A stretch of 64,000 nucleotides of DNA from Lateolabrax maculatus (Eukaryota > Chordata > Actinopteri > Acropomatiformes > Lateolabracidae), in contig CM062212.1 of NCBI GenBank assembly GCA_031216445.1, forward strand, positions 3,264,001-3,328,000, written 5' to 3'. The translations under genes and the position numbers were made by a program. Positions within the stretch are counted from its first letter, which is position 1, and each line of letters opens with the position of its first letter. Below, in pieces: positions 47,712-59,900 of this stretch. Under the pieces are notes generated by a model. That model saw nothing but the letters and a program-made list of their open reading frames with translations. It was not told the DNA's origin and made no database searches.

Positions 47712-47717
47712 AATAAA
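47712..47717 (+). terminator. Polyadenylation signal AATAAA, possible distal CLVS2 end
   Basis: AGCAAAATAAATATGG followed by a T/G-rich stretch (47750-47785). The preceding 250 bp are unique and repeat-free. Use by CLVS2, whose mammalian 3' UTR I recall as long, is inference. Confidence 0.3.
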
Positions 47718-47719
47718 TA

Positions 47720-48272
47720 TGGACACACATAGATTTTCTCACTGGTCACATTTCTCTTATTTTTGTGTCTTAAGGCTTGTGTCGCCACTTGAGTTAATAC
47801 TGTCCTTTAACAATAATGCAGCATTTGGCAGCTGAGGTGTAAAGATCCTGCATGCAGCTGCAGGAAATCAACATGAAAAGGAACTAGAAACTCAACATTT
47901 TCTTAAGAAATTTTGAGCAAGCTCACAACATGGATGTAAAGACATGAGTATGACATTTTAAAACCGTAAAGTCACTATTTCACACTATGGGATCAGAATT
48001 GTGTCAGTATTGTAGTACAACTGAAAAAAAGATCCAATCAGGAGAGAATAAAAACAATTTGGAACTAATTTAACCTCAAGAGCAAAATCTACACTTTAAT
48101 CATTAAAGAAGTGGCCTGTAACTCCAAAGGTTGTTGGCTAATGGTAACATCCGCTGACACGAGATCTCCAAAAACTGGCAGCGTGAGCAAAAACAAACAG
48201 AAACTTCAATCAGTGAAATGGGGCTTAGCAGAAGTTCAATAAGGAAGATTATCCTTATGCTTCTCATTTATT

Positions 48273-48335
<63 letters not shown>

Positions 48336-51300
48336 AGCCAATCATCTCCCTGCTGTCCGACTTTAAAACTGCTCCCTTCTTTCTCTGCTGCTGTCAGCTG
48401 TCATTTCAGTGAAGGATCGATGCAACCTTCACCTCTAGTCTTCATCAGTCCACATGCAGCCATTGTTCTTCACCCCTTCACCACCACCTGTACAGCTCAT
48501 AGGTAAACCTTAAAATAATGACGTCATGATGTCATTAACTTTCTCACTGTGCACTATGTAAATGTTTTAAATTAAGTCTCTCCTGATTGAAATGAAAGTG
48601 CACGTTGAAATCACTTTGTTTTGTGATTTAAGTAGATCTTTTGGGTAATTATTTTGTTTCATTATCATTATTATTTTTATTCTCTCTCAATTTAAAATAT
48701 TGGTTTAATTTATGGGGAGAAATGGCTCCTGTACAACAAGTCTAATTTGCACTTGCTAATATATTCTGGAGTAAACTTTTCCTGCCAAGAGTATGTTCAT
48801 TAGCAACATTTTGTTTTACACCAGGAAGAAATCAATAAGTGTAAAGAGGTGGTTGGCTGATGGTTAATAGGGTGCAGAAAGCATTTGACACCTGAGACAA
48901 GGATTAAAATCTTATCTCAGGCTTCAGCTCAGTATTTGATATATATATACTTATTATAGGGGAAAACATTGATTAATGTTTGTGGAGGAGTTCAACATGA
49001 ACATTTAATCCCTATGTTGATAAAAAATGTAATCCAGGCAGCTATTCAGCGTCCTCTAAACATATTTGGCAAAGTAAATGAGTGTGTTTTCATGTCTGGC
49101 AGGAGACAGGGTTGTATCATTACATCCTCATACATTAGGCAGGTTTTAATTTGACATTTGTTGTTGTTGTGAAGTTAGCCCAGTTAATGTGTTTTAGGCT
49201 GAAATGTCTTCCTGTTTCCCAATAAAAAACATATTTCACTAATTATTCTAGCTAGTAAGAAATACAAAGAAAGACACAGTAATGGCTTCACAAATTCCTG
49301 CAAATATTTATTGAAATTATGACTCACAAAAGGCTTTTTGGTGATTGTATTCTACATATTACCACAGCAGACATCCTCAGTAGTCCCTTAGGTGCCTGAA
49401 ATGTCACTTATTACATTTAATTGGCTGCTAAAATGTTTAAAACTGTGAGACAGGCTGCTGGCCTTATTATACACCTCTGCTTTATGATACAAGCAACAGG
49501 TACTTTATGTCTCTTTATGAAACATATTTAAAATGATTGCCCACATTGCAGTCTGATGATATTGAACAACACAAACAAATCCTCTCTAATTGAAACAAAA
49601 TACATTTATAAGCAAACCAGAGTGTGAATTTGTTTTTAAAATCTCTTTCAGTGTGAGACCTGATGAGGTGATCAGCGTCCAGAGTGCAACAAAAAAATAA
49701 AATAAACTATTATCTACAGTCTTTATACAGCATCTGACTGACCGTTGGTTAATGTGTATTTTACACTGGAGAGTGACGCTCATGTGGAACTGAAATGCAA
49801 CTCAAAAATGTGTTGCTGTCTTCCTTTAAATTATACCATCATGCAAATTACATAATAAATAATTAACAAAATAAGTGATCCTTCTAAAAGAACCAAACAA
49901 CCTCAAACCATATTTGTTCAGTGGATAAAATTGCTTCAAAAACAACATGAATACAGCTCCCACCTTCAGTAATTAATTTGCTCTCATCACTGAAATTACA
50001 ACACAATCATCATATTTCCCACTGACTTCAAATCTTGAAACACTTCAGACTAATACTGTAGGTTTCATTCACAAAAATAAACACAGCATGGTGCTGTTTC
50101 GTAAGTAAACAGTGAGTTTGAAGTGAACAAAGGTGTTGAAATTCAGAAAGTGAAACCTTAATAAAATCCTATCAAAGGTATTTTTAAAACATCTATTCTG
50201 GAGCTGCAGCTTCTGCATCGGGTTTGAAACTTTAATACAGTTTCTCATTTTCCTCCAGGGTTCATACGTGATAAACGTGACTTTAAATCCCCTAAATTCT
50301 CTTTTAGAGGGTAGAAAACCAGCAAATCATCGTCATATAAACGAGAGCCATGTACTGTGTGATAACAACCAACATTTAATGCAGCTTCGCCTCTGTCATT
50401 TAAAAGCATTGCCTGTATTTGAAATAAATTATTTTATTTTTAACCAAAACATCTGGTGATGTGACAGGCAAGCCAGAGTTAACCAAACGTTTCCGTAAGG
50501 TAAGCATGTCCAACAGTGTGAGCTTTGATACACAGACTGAGTAGTTAGAAAAAGGTTTAAAGCTAAAAGGTTTTTTGTGTTGCATGTCCTCCTCGGGGAC
50601 CTGCTCCTCGAAACACTGCTCTACAGCGCCAACAGTGGTCAGAAACTCCACGGGAAACCTTTAATGGCAAGTGGTCAGGTGGTTGGAGAGTATTAGATCA
50701 AGTATTGGCTTTTAGCGCATTAGACTGTGTTACAAATGTGAATAAAATACATCAAAGAATCCAAAGACCAACAAATATGGGAAACCCAGTCCAAAACATT
50801 CCTGCAGAGAAGGTGCCGCTCAACACATATAACGTGGTTTGTGTGTAACTGGTTCAGCAAAACTTAAACTACTGAAAAACTGAAGTTAAATGTACATTTT
50901 TCCACACACTGTACCCTTTAAAACTGCTGCAGTATGGTTGCAGCATGCAGGGAAAATAATTACTTGCTCTTAACAGTATTAGGCCAATGTATGTACCTAT
51001 ATTAAGAACATGTAGCCACGGATGTTGTCACGGAGTAAACTCAGTATTACATTATGTAGGTTCAGGCCCTCCAGACAGCTCAGAGCAGCAACCTACTGCT
51101 GCATCTTCCCACTGGAATAGGGTTCATTTTAAAAAGAATTCATCTACAAGCAAAATGTTTTACACCTGACGGAAACGCCAACGCCTCTCCAACAACCGCT
51201 CAGCAGGTCGCTGCTGTAAATGGTTGTCAGATCTCATTTGGCCACGAAACATGAGGACCCTTCACACTTACATATCACAGGCCTGTTGACGTAAACCCTG

Positions 51301-53395
51301 CAGGGCGACAGAAAGAAATCAGGTTTACAAGTTTACATCAAGCCTCAGGTTAAATATTCACACTGAAAAATCAGAGCCCATAGTCGACAGCAAACAACCA
51401 GCTGGGATTTGATTGGACGTCTGCTTGCTTTCGTTCTTACCCCGATTTACACCAGGGGTTGTAAAGGTGCATTCAGAGTGAACATGAAGCAATCTTGCCT
51501 TTCTTTATTGTGCAAGTAGAGGCCACAAACAGCCAATAACAAACTCTACAGGGGTTAGCTGTCGCTGTTGACGTGGTAGGAGACTCTCACTCATGATAAA
51601 ACTCAACAGGAACTCCAGCTCGCTGTTATTTTCTCCCTGTTTGTCTTATTTCCTCTTGTCTCTGCAGCAGAGTCACACAGCTGCAGGATAAGTACAATTT
51701 GTCGTTGGAGCAGAAGCATTTTCAGATGCGTCTCCACCTTAGTTTGCGACACCTAGATTGAGTCTGCGACTGATCGTGTCCACAGACTTTGTGTGCATCT
51801 GCATCGCCTCTGAAGTCAGTCTGAACACACCTTAAGACTTGTTGGGGAAAACCCGGAAAAAAGTTGTGGACAGACCTGCAATACGACAAGGATTAGTGAA
51901 GCTGCGTTTGCCCCACATTATTGCCACACCTCAAACGTCAGTCTACAGTTAAATAACTGCTCTAGTTATTGTGTAGGTAACCACTGCAGCAGTCTGAGTG
52001 CCTCATGCTGCGTTACCATCTAACTGAACTTTAAAAACTTGGAAGAATTAATAGCAGGACTCCTCATGGATAATCAACTGCTCAGGAACTGTAAGTGTGA
52101 ATAAACTGTTATCCTAGGGCGAACACTGCAGCAGGACCGGGACTAATGCGGGTCTTATGCCAGGATTTAGCCTAGTGCGAAAACCCCTTTTTGGTTCTTT
52201 CTAGGTGAGGTTTTCAGTCAGTAAGACAACAGCAAATTGCCGACAATGCTCAGCAACAGTTTTGCCGCAACAACAAGGCGTCGGGCCGTGTTGGTACAAA
52301 ACCAGAGCGAGTGAGGTAACAGAAAATATATCAATGTATTAGGCTTAATAAATAAGCGGATGGTTAACATGACAAAAAATGACATTTATCCACTGTAGCA
52401 GACATCACGACGTCTCATTAGTTGGTCACATCAAAGTTGTCCTGTACAGAATCCCTGTCTCTGAACATGCTTATAATTATAGAAATAAATAGAAACAAAA
52501 GGCCAATTATAAAAAGAAATAACATTATTCAAGTATTTAATGATTATTATTATTAGATGAGGGGACCATATATTGTAAACTTTAACATTGCGACCTTATT
52601 TCCCCTGTTTGAAGTTAAGGACACTTTTAAATTAACAACTTCTTCTAAAGACAGACGTGTCTGGGAATGAAAAACATCCGACAAATACATTTAACATGTC
52701 AAAGAATCTCTTTGAGCTAATAAAACTGTAGTGTTTTTAATTTGAATGAAGCATGTTAAGGTGAGGTACATGCAGCAGCATGGCCTTCCTCTTTACTCCT
52801 GCTTATATTAGGTCATCTAAGAAGAAAATGTCTCATCATTATTCAACAACAGTTAACATGTTGATGAGACTGATGGATGTTCACGATCAGAGACAGAGAG
52901 GCTGCTGGGATCAACTGTGGGAGCTCCTGGGATTTGACCCTCAAACATTTACATGTTAATGTGTTGCAGACGCAGCCAAGCAGCGAAACACAACTGCTCT
53001 TGTTACGGCACGCAAGATAGGGTGATTTAAATCTATGATTAATAATAAAACAACTTGTAATCTTACATTCTCAATCCAAGGTATGAATGCAAAAAAAATA
53101 CATTCAAATCCAATTCAAGTTCTTTGTTGTTCTCATTTCTTAATTGTTTCTTGTCCATTAACAATCGATGCAAAATACTGGCCAAGTTTGTTCTTATTAT
53201 TAGTTTTGTGAATAAGTGAAGTATTTATTACACTATTTTCCTTTTCCACAAATGATTTAAAAAAGTATCTTCTAAAACTAAAAAGATAAAGTGTTTCTCA
53301 CTGTGCATAACTGTTTTATCAAGTGTCTTAAAGTATAAATATTAAATTAAATAGAAAGCTTGTATTAAACTGGACTGCAAAAGTAACTGAAAAAC
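47720..53395. other. Intergenic CLVS2-TRDN, no gene seen
   Basis: About 5.7 kb with one microsatellite (48274-48331) and short A/T runs. No exon pair with consistent phase and no recognised family were found. Confidence 0.5.
48274..48331. repeat. (CT)n microsatellite
   Basis: About 29 uninterrupted CT dinucleotides. Confidence 0.97.
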
Positions 53396-53399
53396 TGAA

Positions 53400-53807
53400 A
53401 AACAACACGCCAAAGTGTGTTTTATTTCGAGCTAAATTACAAATATAAGCATTATGTACATTATACTGAGTCAATAATATTCACATAAATGCTTCCTTGT
53501 TTGAATGTTGGTGAGTTTATATTGTATCTAAGACACAAGCAGAGCCTGGCAGTGACGACGAGTGAAGAAAAACACGGCGAAGCATCAGCTGAGAGGAAAA
53601 TGGGAAATATCAACAGAAACCCCAGGAGCTCAACCACATAGAGAGAAAACAAAATACATAAATAAATTAAAGACAAAATAGTTCCGTCCACTCTTATCTG
53701 TCTGTGTTTTTCCTCAGGATTTAAGGATTTCACAGATTTAAAACATCTCCCCCTGCTGGACTGGGAGATGCAGTGCCATCGGAAATGAGTTGAGAGTTCA
53801 GGTCGTC
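53400..53807 (-). other. TRDN: TRDN 3' UTR
   Basis: Follows the stop at 53808-53810. On the minus strand AATAAA is at 53426-53421, giving a ~400-nt UTR with cleavage near 53400. The 160-codon frame across it on the same strand is a shadow. Confidence 0.65.
53421..53426 (-). terminator. TRDN: Polyadenylation signal AATAAA, TRDN
   Basis: TTTATT on the plus strand, followed on the minus strand by a GTGTT-containing T/G-rich stretch. Confidence 0.6.
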
Positions 53808-53959
53808 CTATTGCCCCGACGCCCGCGCTGCTCTGTGCTGCTCCAACATGGACCTGAGTGCAGGGGACATCATGGCGGGGGACATGGCTGGGGTGAAAGG
53901 TTTCAACGGGTACTGTGCGTTTTTCCCAGGGACGTAAATGCACTGGAAGTATCTCTGGC
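53808..53959 (-). CDS. TRDN: TRDN last coding exon
   Basis: Acceptor TTGCTGTCTTCACAG|GC. Encodes GQRYFQCIYVPGKNAQYP, then LKPFTPAMSP and an R/A-rich end RAARASGQ plus stop. The Cys in FQCIY corresponds to the conserved C-terminal luminal Cys. The tail after PFTPA diverges from mammals. Confidence 0.95.
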
Positions 53960-56900
53960 CTGTGAAGACAGCAAGATGAGACGGACAGGTGATTGATAAT
54001 GGGACGGTTTGAGATAAAATGAATACAGGCAAAGGTTAGTTACAATGGAGATGAAGGGAAGAATGGAGTCCAAACTGAGCTTCATCTTTTCAATATGGAG
54101 TTATGAATGGTTCAATCGTGAACCCTAACCCAAACAAGTAGTGTAAAGCGAGCTGAATCCGAAACTAAACTGAGATAATATCAATCTAACTAAACCTCTG
54201 GTGGTTCCTTGTTCGCAGAAGTAATGCAAAATACAAGTACTTATCATTTAAAGAGACGATAAATGTAATATCATGGCCCAGGAATGAAATCTCTAATCTA
54301 CTTTCTATTTTGATAAATGTTTGCACAAGCTTTTAGAAGAAACCACTATCTATTCGTATTACTTTCATGACAAAGTCACAAGTCATAAGAGCCTATTCAG
54401 ACGCTTTTTTTCTGTCCGTCACTTAAAATTAAAAAGAAAAACATTTCTACAAAAGTCTTATGAACTTTAGCAACTCTTACCTGGTTTCTTCTTTTCTGTA
54501 GTATTGTCTTCAGTCTGGGGCTCTTCTGTAAGAAACAGGATAGAATATACTGAAATGTCGCCGGTATGTTAGTGTGTTTCTGTGAGCGGGAGAAAGGACG
54601 AGCGTCTACATGCATGTGAGTGGGGAGAGGAGGAAAGAGCCTGGAAAGAGAGGGGGAAGAAAGGGTTTCATTCAAACAACACGCCGTGATGTTCTTGTTG
54701 GAAGTCAACATATATCCGAAAAACGCAGCAAAGTAAACTTATAAATTTAACTTTGGGCCGGAGAAATCGGACAACTTCTCATCACACCCTAAGAAACAGG
54801 AGCTACTGCGTCTGACGTTGATATGGGGAAAGTGTAAAGTCACTCGGGGCCGTCGGGGGAGTGCTGATACTCCACTGGATGACTCATTAAGAACAGACCA
54901 CTAATACCCCAATTTAATGGGTTCTGGTTCATGGATCTCATCAATCCAGTTAAGTATTATTGTTGCTATTTTCATCAAAGGCCATAATCTCTTCCAATGA
55001 GTCAAGGCGGCTGAAAAGCCCAGTAATCTCGTCTCAATCACTTCATCTCATTAAATTCTGATCACTTACGTTCCTAATGTCATTAAAAGCGAACGTCTAT
55101 TCGTATTGAGTTAACCAGTGGGAAGATGGTGGAAATGAACTGAATACCTTAGGCTTTACGGGAAGCTCTTTTTCCATTTTCTATGAACAACAAGCATATG
55201 GTATAAGACATTACTGTAAACAAACACTGCTTTATTCCTGTGCCAGGTGGTAGAATCGCTAGAAGCACTAAGTTTGATTTCTTGTTTTGAATATGTTTCT
55301 CTATTCACCCAAGAGGCTTTATCAGTTCTACTGACTGGTGGGAATATTGCCAACTGCACCCAAATACATTCATATGCAACTATTAGTCATGATCTTAAAC
55401 CCCTACATGCTGTTAATCCACCCACACAGGTGTTTTCACTCATGTTCCCTGAGTAAGTGTCTTCTCAGGGCAGTGTGGGCGTCTACAAACATCCCAAACT
55501 GTCCTATTACTACTACTACAAAGAGACATTGCTGTTGAGGTTTTTTTTTTTTTTTTGGCGCTCTGGGCACCAAAAAAGCAAGTGCCATCTTGTTCCATGA
55601 TATTTGAGAGAAAGCAGACATCTCTACAGCCGACATCTCCAAAACTCTGCAGTCTAGATGGACAAATATCACTACAGGTGTGAGGAAAAATATGTATTTT
55701 TGATTTTGGGGTTAACTGTCCCTTTGACCAAGTGTTCATTATTAATATATCCCAGTGATAATAAAGCTCCCCTAATCTTAGCAAAGTACTTACTTCACCC
55801 AAACCCTGATCTTTCCCTGAACCTAACCAAGTTTTTGTGCCGAACTCTAATCCTTAACCATAATGTTGTCACATCGTGCAACTGATTCAGTTTCCGAAAG
55901 TGAAATGTGGGCGTCAGATCACAAAATGCTTCTTTGTGTTCTTCTTCAGGGCTCAAACAAACAACTTAATGAACTTTAATTTGGAGGACTTTATCGCAAA
56001 AGTAGCTGCTCGTCAATGGAATTCATAAGAGACAAGAGTTGAGTAAGGACACCAGAAGAAGAAGCATAATCTAGATTGTAGCTTTACAACAGATCCCTCT
56101 CCTGTGTAGAGCACATTGCTTCAGTGAGAGTTTTAAAGGTTCACAAATTAACAAACGGTGTTTCAGCAGAGTTTTTACTCTCTGAAAGGAGAGGAGGATG
56201 CATAGGAACTTAATGACCGACAGGTGCCATCAATTTTGACCAAGACAATAGAACTGATCAAGCTGCTTTCACATGAAAACACCCAAAAATCCACCATCTT
56301 TGTACTTCTAGAATAATAACATCATCCACGTTTGAGTCCAAAGAAGTGATAATAGTCATCATGTTGAGATAAACAACTCTTATGCTCTCATACTCACTAG
56401 CTTGTGCTGGTTGTTTCTCTTTATCTAAAATGTGAGAAGGGGAAAAAAGAGAAACCGAACAATGTCAAACGTACGCAGCACACATACATTCACTTTCTCC
56501 TAATGAAATCCATACCTTGAGCCTCTTTGACAGATTTCTTTTCAGGCTTCTCATCTTTGCCTGTGAGAGGAGAGACAGCCCTATTACAGCCCGCCAAATA
56601 ACTCTCCATAATTGTGGTGTACGTTTAATATTCTTGCAATATTATTCCCCTCTCAGTGTAATACAGCTTGACATGTCCCTAATTAGAACTTTATCATGCA
56701 TAAAACAGCCCATTTAATCTCATAATCTGCGACTATGTTTCCTAAGAGGTGTGATTTGTCCTGAAATATGTCAGCACAGACTTAACATTACCACGTCTCA
56801 GATCGAAGATAAAAATCCTCCCCTCTTGCGCTTCCACTGTTTGACTTATGTTTATGTGACATTAATTCCTCTGTTCCATCTCTTATAATTTCCGCCACAA

Positions 56901-59900
56901 CCATAAAAGCTTTATAAAAGTTGTTTCACATCTGTCGAGCTGTCAACATGACCAGAAAATTGATTCTAAAGCCTCGAGGTGGAGCTCCCCACAAACCTTA
57001 TGAATATCAATGAAATCAAAATGTTGTTCATGAGCCTCCAATAATCAAAGCCATTTTTTACTCTCACAAAGAATTGTTCATTTAAAAATGAAAAATGAAA
57101 CTTCCGAGTTATCACTTCTGGGGCTGAGACACATGCCACATTAACCCACAACGACCTGTGCTGCATGTCATCCTCTATTTCCTGTCTGCATCCCAGCTGT
57201 ATGCAGATAAAAATGACACAAATAATAAAACAACAGGTCACTTTTGTGGCCCGTTGATATTTCAAAAAACACAGATGTTTTTTATCTGCAGAATATGGAT
57301 TTACTCCAACCAGCAAACACATACATGTATTAAAATGCACACTTACTTTTCTTCTCTGCCAATAATTTTGATCTTGTCTTTGCTGTAGAATAAAAAAGAC
57401 ACAAAAATGAAGCTTATGCTGTGCTCCACAGGCCGAGGAAATCCTAAATGCTCAAGATAGAAAATGTGGGTTTTACATTAGAGAAAGTGAAGTGAAAGCA
57501 ACGCTGACGTGTTACCTGGTTCAGACGCAGATCTGGCAGGTTTCTCCTCCTTTGCCTGAGAGGTCACATTCGCCCTCCTCGCAGTTTCTAGTCTCGTTCT
57601 CAGTCTGATCGGCTGTGGACGCGGTTCTGGATCTGGATCTGTTGAAATGAAATGAACAGGAAACATAATGCAAGTGAGAGATTGCGCTACACTGGATGAT
57701 CCAAACCAAATCATAAACCAGGTACGAAATGTCATTTCTAATGAAGCCACGCGTGTTCAGAGTTTTACCTTTCCTGGCTGTAGATGTCTTGGCTTTCCTC
57801 TTGACAGGCGCCGCTTCTGAGAGGAGCAGAAGCAATTAGTTTCCAATCATCTTTCATGACACTGCCGTGAATGACGACTGACTTCGTGCAGATGAATGAA
57901 CGTCAGTGTGTGCAGTTACCTGTCTTTTCAGAGACAGATTTCCTCTTCTCTCGTACAGCTGCAGGCTCTGACATAATGAGGAAAGATCCATGATTAGTGG
58001 CCTGAATATTGTGCTTTCTTCGAAAAATATTAGCATGTTCTTTGCATTAGTCTTCATGTAATATTCAGACTTTTACAATTTCTATGACACCATCTGGCTT
58101 ATTGATGTTTTACCTTTCTTATCAGCTGCAGCGGTTTTGGTTTTTTCTTTTACAGCCGGCTCTGTAAAAACAAATGAACTGACTCAGGTATGAACTATGA
58201 ATTAATACAATCACCTGACACCCAATGATGTAACTTTAAAGAGCTTTGTTTCTTGAAGTAGAAACTTAATATTCTACCAAAATGTGCATTACCTTTCTTA
58301 GCCACTGCAGGACTTTTGGTTTTCTCTTTTCTTGCTGTTGGTTCTGTAACAAAAATGCATAATAAATACAGAGTATGTCACATTTAAACTGAATATTCCT
58401 GCAGGATTTATTCACCTTTCTGTGCTTTGGTTTTGTCTTTTGAAACAGCAGCATCTAAAATTGGCAAATCGTGTTGAATTATGTTATTCCATCTCACTGA
58501 AGTGTGTAATTCTGTCTGTATATTTACAGCAAAGCGCGGCTCAAATTGCCATCTGTATCATTTGAAACAACACTCAAGTGTACACCATTGAAAACAGCAA
58601 ATTACTGGGCTGTAAATATAAATTACCTTTCTTTGTTTTCTCTTTGCCCACTGCTGACTCTGAGGGGATAATTGGAGTGAAATGGCCATGCAGCGTTAAT
58701 TTTCCATAATGAATGCATTCATACAGAACATTGTGTCATTGTACATCACTGTTAAATGCTGCATCTGTGGCTTGTTACGGGGAATATTCCAGTTTACTAA
58801 CACATTAAGCATTCAGTGGACACGGAGAAGCGTACAGTACCTTTTTCTGAATCGGCAGCCTTGGTTTTCTTCTTTGCAGCTGGAAAATATCAGTTATTAA
58901 TTAGTGTTCACTGCACTAATTAAGAGAAAAATAATGATGTACGTGAGTTAAGCTTATTAAATAGTTTGAACCTTTCTTGGTGGAGGCAGCCTTCACTTCT
59001 TCCTCAACAGTCTCTGGTTCTTTAAGAGAGAAGACAGTTTAGGTAAGTTCTGAAATTTGAAGTTTTTTTTTGTTTTGAATTTAATGTTACAGCAGTAATA
59101 TTTAAAATGTTAATCATGCATTCATATTCTGAGGCTAATATATATGTTTCCATTGTGAATTATAAAGTTTTCCAAGATTATTTCAATAAAGTTCCCAAGT
59201 TTTTAAGAAAAAAAACAACAGTACTACTATTATTACAGTTCAAAGTAACATATCTTGATTTGAAATAAAACTTTTTTGCTTCCCGGCAGATCCAAACATT
59301 TTGTGTTTTTAAAACTGGAAACTTCAATTTGGATTTAAAATTAGTCAAATTCTTTTTACCATTTCTCTCCATATTCATCATTGACATCCTGTTTAACACT
59401 TGAAAATGTATTTTATGTCTAAAGCATAATTCTTTCCAGCATAAATTCACTTGTAAATCTGGTTTATCATCTTCAACAGCTCTGCAGCCTTACCTGGTCC
59501 AATCTGAAAGTTTGCAGTCTGTAAGTCAAACTCTATTCCCAATATACAATTATAAAGCGTTTATGTTTCTTTGAGTGACACAACATTTTGCAAGTGAGCC
59601 AAATACTGTATCTGAGATAATACTTGTTTGAATCTGCACTTACTGTCCAGCAGTTTACTTTTGTGTTATGAATGCTTAGTCAAAAAAATAAAAGACTAAT
59701 CTACTAAGTTTTCTCACCCTGGACTGGAGCCACAGCAGGCTGAGCTTCAGCAGCTGGAGTCTGGATCTCAGGCTGAACGGGAGCCTCTTGTTCTGTGGCT
59801 TCTGGCTGCACTGGTTCAGCCGGCTGGACTGGTGGGACCGGCTGGACTGGTGGGACTGGCTGGACTGGTTCTGGTTGAGGCTGCATCGTTGGCGGTTGAT

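Noticed and set aside
53461..53943. 160-codon frame on the minus strand over the last TRDN exon
   Set aside because: Wrong frame relative to the triadin C-terminus; it mostly covers 3' UTR.
59494..59532. Possible extra TRDN exon (FDLQTANFQIGP, donor CAG|GTAAGG)
   Set aside because: A phase-compatible 39-nt form needs an acceptor (ATTGGGAATAG) without a pyrimidine tract. The better acceptors give 10 or 25 nt and break phase.
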